Shown here piece after piece: positions 37,546 through 49,659 of a stretch of 64,000 bases of DNA. Source of the DNA: Serilophus lunatus (lineage: Eukaryota; Chordata; Aves; Passeriformes; Eurylaimidae); assembly GCA_013399895.1 (NCBI GenBank), contig VXBA01005376.1, positions 90,876 through 154,875 on the forward strand, given 5' to 3'. A program made the position numbers and the translations under genes. The notes beneath the pieces were generated by a model. The model saw only the letters and a program-made list of their open reading frames with translations. It was not told the origin of the DNA and made no database searches. Position 1 is the first letter of the stretch, and every line of letters starts with the position of its first letter.

Positions 37546-40500
37546 AATAAATGTGAGTTTTTAGCAGAATTAGATTTTGCTGCAGTAAGTAAAAGAACTT
37601 ACTGAATATGTAGCCATGACATGGCAATGAGTACACTAGGTCTTTTTACATGAAAGGCCTTCAAAAATTGTTTTAGAAAGAACTGATAAAAGTTAAAACA
37701 GATAAAAGTCATACAGAGTCACAGTAATTTTCTTCAAGATACCATTCTGACTGGTGGGATTTTATGATTTTGCTGGAAAGAGGAAGGAATATTAATACAC
37801 AATTCAGGAAGTTTCTGGATAGCAAAACAGCTTTTTCCTATTAGTCTAACTACTCAATACAATAACCTTAAGCCAAACGCAGTTACTTAATATCAGTTTT
37901 CCTCTGTTCTAATTTCCTCTAGGACTTGTTTTAATTTCCAAATAGAAAACTGCATAACTACGACAGCTGTTCCAAAAGCACTCCTCCTCCTACATGACTC
38001 TTCTGACTGGGTAGTACCTTCAGGAAATTTTCTTCCTCAAATAATGTCTGTCACCCAACTAGCATGTGGAGAGAGCAGCCCATAACCACTTCTCTACTTA
38101 CTAAATCCAAGAATAACTGTCACATTTCCTGAGAAATGTCATGCTGTCCACTAACACTCAAGTCTGCAGCTGTGACTGAGCCAACCCCTAGAAGTGGAAT
38201 GTGACAGAAAAAAAGCCCAACAGCGGGGAATGGAGATGTGTCTGTGGAGCTCTCACAATAATGCAAAGGAGCTCACTTGAGCTCAACACGAAGTGGGACT
38301 GTGGGCAGCCTGTGTTTTAGGAGAAGGGCTAAATGACAGTTGAGTGGAATTCAGAGTTGCTAAGTGGATCAAAGGGAGGTGTAAATGTCTCACCTGGCCA
38401 GTGTGGGGGGAGTGAAGAGGAGGCTCAGTCTAACAAACTAAACTAGCAGAAGAACTTCAAAGAGACAATGGTCTTCAGCTGACTGCATTCCAGGTATTCC
38501 TTCCAGGTGGCTGGGGACACCAGCATTGAGACAGTGAACATATTATAGAGACCAGTAATGAGAATCACACCAGTGATTCTGTGACTGAACTGTATATTGC
38601 AATGGCTGTATTTTGACAAGTGTAACTTAAAATTATATGGTCTTCAACATATTCTGTATTGCTCTCCTAAATCAGAAATTTCAGGTAGCATCATCTATCT
38701 TCAAATAGATACATGTGATATTAAATATTACATCCTTTCTACATGGAAGATCTAAAATAATCTGGTCAGAGAGTAGTGGACTCTTGCAGAATGCAGACAC
38801 CAGTCATTCAATACAGAAATAAATGCAGAAGAGAAGGTGCATCATTTCATGCCACAGTTCTGTTTTCTTAGGATCCTAATTAACCTGAGAAGGATCTTTG
38901 TGTCATAGAATCACATCTGAATATATACTGTGGTTAAATGAGTAACTTCAACAAAAAACACTCTTACGAAATACTCACATCACAGGAAGAGAGTGGTATT
39001 TATCAATACTTACATTGCACAAGCTTCCTCATTATCACAAAACAGGATGTTTTAATCCTGCATTACTTTTTCATATTTCCACTTCTATACAGTAACATTC
39101 TTCCCTACAATCAAGACACATTTTACACTTAAATTTTAAGACTAACTTTACCCACAGCTTTATCCACACTATCTTCAAGAAACTACACTCCTTCATCTTT
39201 TTTTTTTTTCCTTTATCTTCAAGGTAATACATACTTTACTGTCTTAAAGGAAGATCCTTCCTCCAGATTTTCTACAGGAGAAAAATGAGACTTTTAAGCA
39301 CCAAACACAATTCCAGCCAGCTCAGATAAGACCACACCAATGAGAAAGCAATGGTGTCAAAGTGCCAGAAGGAGAAGAGTGATAGGAACGTGTACTTGCT
39401 GACAGCACTTACAAAAGCAGGCCAAAAAGATCACTGCAGACCTTTAAGCAGCTTCTCAGGACACCCAAATCAGGAAATGGATTAAAACAAAGGACAGACC
39501 GAAATCATTAGAAATGGCAATGGAATAGTAAAACCTAAGTCTGGAGCCCCAAGGCTGACACAGATAAGGAGAAAAAGCAAGCACAAAAATCAGGAGTGTT
39601 GCCTAATGACTCAAATATGGGACAAGATCACACTCACTGTCATCTAAAGGGGACCAAGATGTATCCAAAATGAGCATCCTGTCCTTAGCTAAGAGACAAT
39701 TTCTTGTCAATATAGAGACATGGAGAGGGCTTGCATCCCTTGACCACTGACTTACTACAAATAATTCTGGCAAGATATGGACAATGCACTTAATGCTGGA
39801 AAGATTGATGCCCATAACAGAAAAGTTTGTGACCTCTTTTACAATAAGGCTGCCAGGCCCTTGTAACAAACCCATTGATAGATTTCACATCTCTGACATT
39901 AACAGTGAGACACCTTGACAGATGATCCCTCACTTAAAAGGGAATGAAGTTTAGTTAAAATAGCTGCTCAAGGATATCAAAGAGCTGGTGCTTCCCTCTT
40001 CCATACACAGTGCTTCCCTTATTTTGTTTAACATAATAACTGTATGCCTAAAGGCATTTATCTAAAAAAAAAATAAAAAATTAATGACAACTTCCCTTTA
40101 TCCATAAAAAATAAAAGCAAAAATTGAAAATGGACATAAGTTTGAACGTCCCCAGCTGGGAACCCTGCCCTTAATAAATACACTAGATACACATACATGG
40201 TTTCTTGGCTGTCTGCATTCACACCCATCTGTTCAGATGGCACTGTGCCTACTTACAAGTTGGTCAAGCTATCAGTGGGCCACAGGTGCCAAACAGTGAT
40301 CGCTTGCAATGGGCACAATACTGAGCCCTCACTCCTTGGCATAAAAGCTGTTACCCAAGGAAAACATTTCAGCAGTGGCTGCACATGCTTTCACATTTAT
40401 TTGGATAAACTCCTTCAAGTATCTGGTACTGCTTGAAATCAAAGACACCCGGAAAAGTTTTCTATGTGGTAAAACAGAACTAGGGAAAAAATATAATTAA

Positions 40501-41640
40501 AAAAGATAATGACATTTTAGTGCAAATTCTGTCATTCTATGTGCTTTTCAACTTCCAATACAGCAAATGTGGGAGGTGTGTCAGGAAACTTAGAAACCAA
40601 CAAACATGACATGGAGGCTCCTAGTGTACACTGCACAACTGGAATGAAGTCATTTACTTCTCTATAAAATCACCTTTAAAAATTCACCACTGCCATCCCT
40701 CTAAAAAAGAGAAAACAAACATTAAACTTTCCTGCATCTCAATTATTTCTTCCCATCAATAAACAGAAATACTTTCTAACCCAAAGGTATTGTGAAGATT
40801 GATTCATTAGTGCCTGCAATCACGTTAAAGTCCTTGGAAATAGTGCCATGGATGTCAAGTACTGTACTACCATTGAAGAATCAGATCTGACCCTACTTAG
40901 ATAAGGTGCCAGACAAGAATAATTTCCAAGGTACATGATTGTAAACAGCAGCAATTTATGTGAATACAATGTGCTCAAAACAAAGTTATTGCTACTAAGA
41001 AGTATGAATAACACAAGTCTATTTGTCTAAACTCTCTCCAAAAGCCTCTCAGTACTACAAAGGTTCTCCTTCTACACCCTAATAAAACATCTTGGAAGAA
41101 ACAGAATGCACCGTACTTGAGATAGCACAATTGATACAAAATTGTCTGCCTATCAGTGGTGTTATCTTTACAAATGTTTTCTGCAATGGCTGCTACTTGA
41201 AAGGCACTTGAACTCTTAGAATAAATATGAATAGCCACTTCTCAATTATTGTTGGCATTATCAATAAAACCTGAAATGAATATGAAACAAATTTCTTTTG
41301 CAAGAAGTATTTCTGCTGTATGTCAAGTCAGACTGGTTTCATCCTGATCGTCCTCTTTTATTCTCTGGAAATTGTCATTTTTACAGTCGTTTCTCTTAGT
41401 AGGACCCCTTGTCATTCTCATCCCACAGAAGGCACACTGGTAACACGAGCTAGGCCCAGCAAGAACTGAAATCTGCATAATTAATACTGCTCATTAGTCA
41501 TAGCAAGGAATCTAAATCTGCCTGGAAAAAAAAATTAAGACAAGGAGAAAACAAAACCAAATCCTTGCTCGAGGAGTGAGAAAGAAAATGATATTTTAAG
41601 ACGACTGAATATTGTAGAACTGTTTCATAGGAGGGCCTGT

Positions 41641-41697
41641 ATTTACAGAAAACAAACAAAAAAACAAACAAAACGAAACAAAAAAACCCCAACAAAA
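41641..41697. repeat. A-rich AAACA low-complexity stretch
   Basis: AAACAAACAAA units ending A7CCCCAACAAA, just inside VRK1 intron 1 near the CpG island. Confidence 0.85.
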
Positions 41698-42392
41698 TCT
41701 TGCGTTCTTAGCACAACTCAGGAAGGCCTCCCAGCCAAGGTGATGCCTCACCGGGATGAATCCGAAGGTGACAAACCCTGAGTGCCACCGTGCGCAGCTT
41801 GTACGTAGCCTCCTCCACCTCGCCCTAGCGCTTAAAACCAAAATTAACCAACAGGAAGGGAAGCGACTTAGGCCGCTGCCTCCAAAGGCAGCTTTAGAGG
41901 CCACAGCCGGGGAAGGCGGGGAACGGGAACAGCGGATCCCAGAGGGGGAAACCGAGGGGGCTCCGACCCACCTGCCCCGGACCTCCCTCCCCGCCGGCCC
42001 AGAGAGCCCCCGGGCGCCGCCGGCTGACACGGGGCGGGGGGAAGGGAAGGCGCCTTCCCCTCGCCCGGCAGCGGAGGGGGAGGAGGGAGAGGGAGGGCGC
42101 GGATCCCACCGCCCTCCTCAGCCGGGGAAGCGGCAAAACCCGCCGGGAGGGCGGGGGACGCTCGGCTTGGGCGAAGGGGAAGCGAAGTGGCTTCTCAAAA
42201 CACGCTTCCTAAGGAGGAAAAAAAAAGACAAAACAAAAAAAAAACCCACGTACAGAGCAGGCGCTGCTCCCAAGTAGCTCCCGCGTGCCGGGCCCGGCGC
42301 CGCTCCTTCCTCCCGCTCCGAAATTCCCGCACTGCCCGCGGCCCCGCGCGGCCCGCCCGCCCCGCCGCCACCTCCCAGCATCGCCCGCCGCC

Positions 42393-42397
42393 ATTGG
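42393..42397 (-). promoter_or_regulatory. CCAAT box (NF-Y type) in the VRK1 promoter
   Basis: Minus strand GGACCAATGGCGG. The CCAAT is followed directly by ATGGCGG, a YY1-like motif often found at or just after start sites of TATA-less promoters. It lies 44 bp on the VRK1 side of the minus-strand ZNF143 element. Confidence 0.6.
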
Positions 42398-42440
42398 TCC
42401 GCCAAGAGCGGCCGACCGTCCTCGCCCCGCCCTGGGCGCG

Positions 42441-42461
42441 ATGCCTTCTGGGAAATGTAGT
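42441..42461 (-). promoter_or_regulatory. ZNF143/SBS-type promoter element (minus)
   Basis: The minus strand reads ACTACATTTCCCAGAAGGCA, very close to the ZNF143 (Staf)/THAP11 binding consensus ACTACAAnTCCCAGMATGC. It points into VRK1. Such elements typically sit within about 100 bp of the start sites of housekeeping genes. Confidence 0.8.
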
Positions 42462-42501
42462 TCATAACCGCTGCAGGTGGCCGCGAAGACTGCGGACCTG
42501 G

Positions 42502-42519
42502 ACTACATTTCCCAGCAGG
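42502..42519 (+). promoter_or_regulatory. ZNF143/SBS-type promoter element (plus)
   Basis: The plus strand reads ACTACATTTCCCAGCAGG. It shares its first 14 bases exactly with the element on the opposite strand 40 bp away. The 5' ends of the two elements face each other, an arrangement that would fit a bidirectional core promoter. Confidence 0.75.
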
Positions 42520-42554
42520 AACCGCGCCCGCGATGGACCAAGGGCCGGAGTCTT

Positions 42555-42800
42555 TTTGAATCGCAGAATTGTTTAGGTGTCAAGTTGCATCAGGTGCAAC
42601 CGGGCGCCAGCTCCGTGTTCGCCGCTGCACCGTGTCCCCACGTGTCGCATCCGCACTTCGTTGAACACTTCCAGGGATGATGACTCCACCGCTGCCCTGG
42701 GCAGCCTGTTCCAATGCTTTGTTCCAACGTTTTCAATGAAAAAACGTTTTTGAGAGTTACAAGAAACATCAGTGCTTTAAATCGCAATAAATTTGGGAAG
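42555..42800 (-). mobile_element. CR1 LINE fragment bordering the VRK1 promoter
   Basis: Starts AATCGCAGAATTGTTTAGGT and includes ACTTCCAGGGATGATGACTC and CTGGGCAGCCTGTTCCAATG, the reverse complement of the CR1 3' part. Its 3' end lies about 36 bp from the plus-strand ZNF143 element. The part nearest the island has unusually many CpGs, as if protected from CpG decay by the promoter's unmethylated state. Confidence 0.82.
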
Positions 42801-42849
42801 GTCTTTGTCAAGCTGATAATGCAGAGTCAGAATCAATTAGTTGTAAAAC

Positions 42850-42965
42850 GCCTCTGGGATCGAGTCCAAGGTATGACCAAACACCACGTCGACTAGACCA
42901 CGACACTAAGTGCTATGTCCAGTCTTTCCTGAAACATCTCCAGACACAGTGACTCCATCACCTTG
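42850..42965 (-). mobile_element. CR1 LINE fragment (second copy)
   Basis: Contains GATCGAGTCCAAGGTATGAC, ACTAGACCACGACACTAAGT and CAGTGACTCCATCACCT, which match the reverse complement of a CR1 3' region. It overlaps the body of the preceding CR1 in content and is therefore a separate insertion rather than its continuation. The following 200 bp (42970-43180) was not recognised. Confidence 0.7.
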
Positions 42966-43189
42966 GAAAGGTGGAGACACCACTCCAACTTGGTGGAGTC
43001 ACTTGCCATGTGGCAACCCCTGTCCAGAAGGCACCGAGTTCCTGCGGGCCAAGGTCGTGCAGTGGTTCTCTGTTTTGTGCGACTGAAGCCCTGGCCAAAC
43101 CCAGCCTTCCCAGACTCCCCAGTCCCAGTCAAATCATGGAGTGTTGCTTCTCGTAGCAGGTCTGACCTAGTTGTAACCAGGTATCACTA

Positions 43190-43310
43190 CTCAGAATCTA
43201 AGAAACAGAAATACTTAGGTTGGGAAAAAGCCTTTAGAATAAAGTCCAACTATAAACGCTGCCAAGTTCACTAGTAATACATGCCACATCTACGCCTCCT
43301 CTTATTGTCA
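43190..43310 (-). mobile_element. CR1 LINE fragment (third copy, short)
   Basis: ACTTAGGTTGGGAAAAAGCC, AGTCCAACTATAAACGCTGC and CAAGTTCACTAGTAATACAT followed by GCCACATCTACG: a decayed reverse-complement CR1 3' end. Confidence 0.75.
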
Positions 43311-44397
43311 GATATAATTGTCTGCACACCCATACTTGCTTCTGCCAAGCCATGAAGTGGCCGACAGGCTTAGAAGATAAAAGATGTTCCAAAACAGTGA
43401 ATTTAAGGCATGAGGCAGGAAAAATGAAAGGACAATGAGTTTTTTTTGTTAATTTCCTAGGTGGTGTAAACCTTTAAAAAGGCATTATGATTTTATGGCC
43501 ACTATCTTCACATGCTGTAATTTTAAGGGTACTATATGGCTTAAAACAAAGAATTATAATTATTATAGGTTCATCATGACGGTACTTACAGAGATTTCCT
43601 TGAAAACCTGAGCTACATTAAGAATAATAGAAATATATAATAGAAATGCTATGTACTCCTGCAGATGTTCAAGAATCTGAAATATTCTGAATGTTCTAGG
43701 TTATTACTGCTCATAGGAGTCCAAGAGTTTGTTTGAAAGAGGTGAACACTACCATGTGTGATAGCATTTCACTTGAATTACCATCCTGTTTACTATCAGG
43801 TTACTGGGATCCTGAAACCAGTAAATAAAAAATAAAATGGGAAATTTAATAAAATATTACATTTCTACACACTAAATTTAATAGAATGTAGGACTCAAGT
43901 TCCAAAGCAAATTTTTTAGAACATCAGTGAAAAGTTGATCTTCAGGATGTCATTCTAAAAACAGTCTTAACTATGAGGCCATGAAGCTCTAAAGTAAATT
44001 CTGCTATTTCACATTAAATTTTGATCAAGAAAACATCTTTCTTGCATGAGGAATAAAACATGGACCTCATTCTGCCTATGATTTTTCTCTGTTCAGCCAG
44101 AATAATCAGTTCACTTTTAGGCAAAAAGTTAATTTTTAATATACCAGTCCTTCTTCTTCCTAAAAAAATCGTAACATTTTGACAATAAACTGCGGGGGCA
44201 GAGACTTTCATATATTACATTTCCATACATTAAAGAATTGGTGTGTTTTAGCCAACCTGGGCATGTTTGTATTAATACTGCTACAGCTGGAAATTCTTCA
44301 AGTATTAACCAAAACAGAAGTGTCCACAGCTGTTTTCGAATATTCCCTATATACTGTCAATGGTTTGTCTAGATAATAGAAAAGGAAGTATTTATCA

Positions 44398-44975
44398 AAA
44401 AAATCAAAGAATCGTTTAGGTTGGAAAAGACCTTTAGGATCACTGAGTGCAACTATCAGCTGAACACTATTAATAGTTAACCCAGCTCTGCCAAGCCCAC
44501 CACCAAAACATGTTTCTAAGTGCCACATCTACAGGTCTTTTAAATACATCCAGGGATGGTGACTCCATCCTTCGCTGGGCAACCTGGTCCAGTGCTCAAC
44601 CAACTTTTCACTGAAAAAAATTTCCTGGTATCCAGTATAAACCTCCCCTGGCACAACCCAAGGCTGCTTCATCTTGCCCTGTTGCTTGTTACCTGGGAGA
44701 AAAGGTCAACCTCCCCTGTTTAAAACTTCCTCTCTGGCAGTTGTGGAGATGGTTAAGGTTCCCCTGAGCCTCCTTTTCCCCAGGCTAAACCCCAGTTCCC
44801 TCAGCTGCTTCTCATCAGACCTGTGCTCCAACCCTTCACCAGCTCTGTTGCCCTTTCCTGGACATGCTCCAGCTCCTCAGTATCCTTCTTGTAATGAGGG
44901 GTCCAAAACTTTTAACACAGGTTTAGAGATGCAGCCTTACCAGTGCTGAGTAAAGGGGGATAATCAAAAGCATAG
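44398..44975 (-). mobile_element. CR1 LINE fragment, best preserved copy in the window
   Basis: Plus strand: GAATCGTTTAGGTTGGAAAA, AGTGCCACATCTACAGGTCT, ATCCAGGGATGGTGACTCCA, CCTGAGCCTCCTTTTCCCCA and CTTGTAATGAGGGGTCCAAA. This is the canonical reverse-complement order of the CR1 3' end. About 575 bp, 5'-truncated. Confidence 0.92.
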
Positions 44976-45614
44976 AATGGGTTTCTCATTATCATCTTCC
45001 ATTATAATAGGTAATAATAGCATTCTTGGATTGTGCTGACTACACCTTTTCAATATGCTTTTAGAATTATTTTAGATTTGATAATCCTGTTTGATTCTTC
45101 TTAAAAGAGAGGCCTTTGTACCTTTTAATTAAAAGACCTCTAATCTTAAATGAAATGGGCAATCAAATCAATGTATTCACTACAGTTACAGGTGTTAAGA
45201 AGAGTTCAGATGCTACTTTTGAATAGTAAGTATGCAGTATATAGCGTACTATAGTATATAACAAGTTTGAAATTTAATTTAACAATGGATTAAAAGGTAT
45301 CACATCTTGGATGTGGCTTGACAAGAACAACTGAAGAGGCAGTGATCAAACTACAGCATAAATTCTTTTATACTAGTATCTGATAAAATTACTTAGATTG
45401 ACCTTGAAGTTTTCAGGAAGTTTTCAGTTTTGTGACTCTCCAGAATAAATGGAGAGTAGTCATTTCATGAATGGTTATTCTTTCAGGAGAGCTATGTGTA
45501 CTCATCAATTCCACAAGACTTGCAAGTTACGTCCTTACTACTAGAAGAATATTAAGAAAGTTCTTCAAAAGACTCAAAATAGTACAAAGAACATTTGGAC
45601 CCTTCAACCTCACC

Positions 45615-45630
45615 AAAAAAAAAAAAAAAA
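45615..45630. repeat. Poly(A) tract
   Basis: Sixteen A in a row. Confidence 0.9.
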
Positions 45631-48600
45631 GTCCCAAATGATTTATTCTCACTATTTCATTCAACAGTAAGACCTCTGAAACACAGATTGATTAAAACAC
45701 TTTCTCAAAGTCTTCAGGGATTATTAAACAAGGTCAAAAAGGTAGCTCAAATCTCTGGAGTAGTTTCAGTGCTTTCTCAGAAGGTTAGGTATAATGCAAC
45801 ATAGGAATGCATGGATATGAAAGTTCCAGTAAAAATAACAAATAAAAACATTCCAAATGTCTGCAGGTGGTGAGATAGTGTTTTGTATTTCAGTTAGACT
45901 CATTTCTGCTTTAGCATAGTGTTTTTCAGGCTGTGATTCATGGGCTCAAGTTCTGTAAGATATCAGAAGGGAATATTAGAGCAGATGTGCACATGCTTTT
46001 CCACATACCGATGCAAGAAAACAAGGAATGGTGTAGAAATGTAAAAGCAGTACAACATTTTGTTCTTGAAAATTAGAGCCGCGAAACCTCACAAGGTTGT
46101 TGTTTATTTTTTCACTAAAAGATTAAATTACCTTTGAATTTCAAAATTTATTAAATGATGCAGTAGTATTTTTACATGATATTCTCCATGTTTCCACTCT
46201 TTCAAAAATTATAGAATTAAATGTCTCAGAACTCCAGCATGTGTTCCTTTTCTGTAGTCTTTTTTTGTTTTTCTGTTTCAAAAAGAGAAAAATGCTTATA
46301 CATTCCACAAATGTCTTGCCATACACAATGCTTTAAAAAAGCAAAAAGTAAAAAATAAAAAAATCAACAGGCAATTCCAAAATGAGTGGGGAGACTGTGC
46401 CACCACAGATGCTTGATAAAAAAGTACATATGTGCTATACTCAGATGTCCTAACTGAGGTTTGAGGACCACAGATGGGAATAGAGATTAAGTTTACTGTT
46501 CCTAAAAATCACCACGGTATTTGCTTTAAATTACAGCCTTTACGAAGTGCTAGACCAAAAAGGTTTTGCTAAAAACCTTGTGGTCAGAGTTCACATACAG
46601 TTTGAGGAGGAACAGTGATATAATCACGTTCCAAGAAGCAGTTCTTGACTCAGTAGCCTTGTTACCATCCGCCCACACTGCATCTACTGTGGTGTACAAG
46701 GAATTATGCTTCCCATCATATCTACACGTTATCTGCAGTGGGAATATACTGACACTGGGGGAAAAATGTGGTTGCCACAAACTTTATTTTTTTCCTCCCA
46801 TTCGCATTTCACACTGTTTTCCTCAGTGGAAAGAGTTATATAAATTAAATGAAGGTTGTGGGGTTTTTTCCCCTAATATGTTTTTATTAAACTTTAAAAG
46901 AGTAATCACTTGTCTCTGAGAATAGCAGTATGGTACTCCAGTTGTATTGTTTATCCATTAACATACATATCAAGTGATATGTCCAGCAACCTCAGAGCTT
47001 GTGCGTATTTTAGGAGACTAGTACAACATCCTGTTGTGGCTGAGTGCTGTTAAAAGGTGGATAGGAATAAAATTGGTTTTGCCAATCTTTCCAGATGTCT
47101 TTACTGAATTAGACTAATTTTTTTAGGTAGGAATTTAAATTTTTGTTTATTAATTTCTTCAGAATGCGGGGAATAAGAAGCTATTACTTTGAATACTGAA
47201 CCATTTAATGAGACTATTTGTTCAGTACAGTTATTATACATTCGTCTAAAAAATTGCACATGAGAAAAGACTTTCACCTAAGTTTTCCTCACTAAGGGAA
47301 GGTACAATATTGGTTTATCATAGGATCAACTTTCTAAAAATCTTAATAGAGGATCACTTCAGCAAATAAATATTTACCTCTTATTGCAAATGAAGAATCA
47401 GACCTGGAGATGCTGAGTAAAGTTTGTTTAGCTTGAAGTGGTGAAGGAGATTTGTAACAAATGTCAAAGTAAGACCTGGATTTCGTGAGTCCTAACTAAT
47501 TAAAAAAATCATTGATTGTACTATTCAAAACATTTTAGATTCAAAATTAAAATGCCGAGGCAGGAAAGGTCTTTGTAAATCTTGCAGCTCTTTAAAAATA
47601 TCCTCTGTAATCATTCCCCAAAATAAGTAGTTGAATCACTAAAGGGAGGAATAGAATATGGAGTAGAAGAAATCCAATCTCTACAGAGTACCTAACAATT
47701 TAGTTGGGAAAGGGGATGAAGCATTAGAAGAATTAATGAAAATTCTGTGGAAGAAAACCTACAGAGTGAGATCCATTAAAGTTTCACTTCTTTTCTGGCA
47801 GTTTTGCGATGCTAACAGACATATGATTTGAAGCTGTTAAAGGGAATAATTTTAAATAACTGGAAGCTTCTAAGTCTAGAGTTTGTTTGAAGTGCATTAA
47901 ATTAATCCAAATTAAAGGACTTTCATGAGTTTCTAAAGCATTTGCATGTTTTCTTTGGTCAGGGTCCAAACTCATATGCATGGGCAGTTTTTTTCACTTA
48001 AATGGCTGAATTGTCTTGACTGTGAAGTGCCTTTACCCATCTCAGTTAGAGCTATATTTATAGGTGCACATGCATTTTATCTGGGGGGCACTGTGTATCC
48101 TACACTGGAGATACATCACATGCCCGCAAACAACAGTATATGGAATCTAGCTATAACGATGCAAAAGAACTTCTGTTTATCATCAAACATTTCATATATC
48201 CCATTACATGTGAAAGAATTATTATCTGTCCTGTTGCAGTGCAATGCTTTTTCCTATAACGGAATTTTACTCTGCAAATTTATTTTGGTATTAAAAGGTT
48301 CCACTTTATAATGTCTCTGGTTCAATCAGTGATCTAAAAGGCTCTTAAATACTTTGAACAAGATACATAAAATGCTTTTATTGCAAAGCTTTGCTGTATC
48401 TACCAATTTTACCATTGATCTCTTTCCATGTAAGGCAGTTCTGGAAGCTGCCCATGCTGTATAAAATCACATGGTGGCTTTTGATCTCCAGCTGGTGATT
48501 AAAGCACGTTATGGAGGTTTGAAATTCTCTTGTGGTCATTAGCATACCTCCAAATTCTACTCTGCTAAATAGGAGTGTTGTCACTACATGCTATTTAAAT

Positions 48601-49079
48601 AAGAAACCAGAATTCTATAAATTTATTATTGCTATCCATTGTAGCTCAGCGGATATAGATCTCTTGAATGAGGTGAGCTTATACTTAGCTCTAGACTAGC
48701 TCTGATCAAATACTGATTTCCTAAGGTGATTAGGCTCTAGCAAAATGCAAGAAAGAATGAGGTTATATTTTTTAAAACCTTCTTTTGATGCAAACATGCA
48801 GAGCTCTGTGCCTTGTACTCCCTATCTATCGTTCCATATTTTCTACTGCTTAAAGACATCACTATCTCTTCCAAGGTCACCAAGCTGTCTCAGGTTTTCT
48901 ACAGTGGATTTTTAAACAAAGCAGTATTAACTATTTTGCTTGAAAATAGAAAAAAATGGCATCTTTCTGATCACTTTTTTAAATTGTGTTTTTGTGGTGG
49001 AAAAAAGTAAAGAATCACCATGTACTTGCTACTTTCTGTAGCAATCTCTTCATTTTCCTCCACAGAAAATAAACGAGAA

Positions 49080-49659
49080 TGTGCGTTGGATCTGGCTGAG
49101 ATGGAGATTTCCCCACAGCAGCTCTCATAGTGCTTTACTTTGCATTGGTAGCTAGAAAGGTGTTGATAACACAGCAGTATTATGGCTACTGTTGAGCACA
49201 GCATCAGCACTGTCTCTCAACTTTCCCCTCCCATCAAGGGGTTGGGAGTGGGCAAGATACTGGGAGGGGACACAAGTAGGCCAGCTGGCCCGCATAAACC
49301 AAAGGGATATTCCATACTAAATGATCCAGCCCACATGTAAAAGTTAAGGAAAGAGTAGGAAGTATGAGTATTTGTTATTTACCATGTTTGCTTTCTTGAG
49401 CAACTGTTATGCATGGCAAAAACCTAATTCCCGGGAAGTGGATGAACATCACTTGCTGCTGGGAAGTAGAGAATAAGCTTTTTTTGTTTTTCTCTTTTCT
49501 TATGCATGCACAGACTTTTGCTTTTGCTTTAGTAAACTGCTTTATCCCAACCTACAAGTAATTTTCCATTCTTGTTTTCTCTCCTCTGTCCAGGTGGAAA
49601 GAAGAACTATAGAGTGGTGTGCTGAGCACCTGGCATCCAACCAAGGTCAACTCACTACA
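49080..49659 (+). mobile_element. Solo LTR of an avian endogenous retrovirus
   Basis: Starts TGTGCGTTGGATCTGGCTGA and contains GTGTTGATAACACAGC, CTGGGAGGGGACACA and CCAAAGGGATATTCCATAC, then TTTTGCTTTAGTAAACTG. It ends GCACCTGGCATCCAACCAAG with CA at 49658-49659. The order fits avian ERV LTRs; the expected TATA position reads AAGTATGAG, so the promoter is probably decayed. Flanks are GAGAA on the left and GAGTG on the right, perhaps a degraded 5-bp target duplication. No internal coding region was seen. Confidence 0.8.

Larger units (their letters stand above)
36264..41751 (-). other. VRK1: VRK1 intron 1
   Basis: Between the CpG-island first exon and the first coding exon; the upper bound depends on the donor chosen. 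It contains a CR1 fragment (36951-37545), an A/CAAA-rich low-complexity stretch (41641-41697) and an unrecognised stretch at 38210-38600 of slightly higher GC that may be an old dispersed repeat. No other gene or RNA was recognised. Confidence 0.75.
41752..42560 (-). promoter_or_regulatory. VRK1: VRK1 CpG-island promoter and untranslated first exon
   Basis: This is the only long, strongly GC- and CpG-rich block near the 5' end of VRK1; surrounding DNA is AT-rich. It holds many GC-box-like runs, a CCAAT box, a GCCGCCATT (YY1-like) site and two ZNF143-type elements. VRK1 in other vertebrates starts with a short untranslated exon, so transcription should begin near 42.3-42.45 kb, heading to lower coordinates. 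Two plausible first-exon donors on the minus strand are CCCG|GTGAGG (exon end 41752) and GGCAG|GTGGGT (exon end 41972). The sequence does not decide between them. Long reading frames here are GC-driven and not believed. Confidence 0.8.

Noticed and set aside
38890..38925. CATAGAATCACATC, similar to a CR1 terminal repeat
   Set aside because: Only about 14 bases match and no CR1 body adjoins.
41756..42576. Several long overlapping reading frames in the CpG island on both strands
   Set aside because: Pro/Arg/Gly/Ala-rich translations expected from GC-rich DNA with few stops. No domain, and they overlap the VRK1 promoter.
48640..48712. tRNA-like start GTAGCTCAGCGGATATAG
   Set aside because: Resembles an A box, but no B box (GGTTCGAnTCC) follows at the right distance and no cloverleaf can be drawn.
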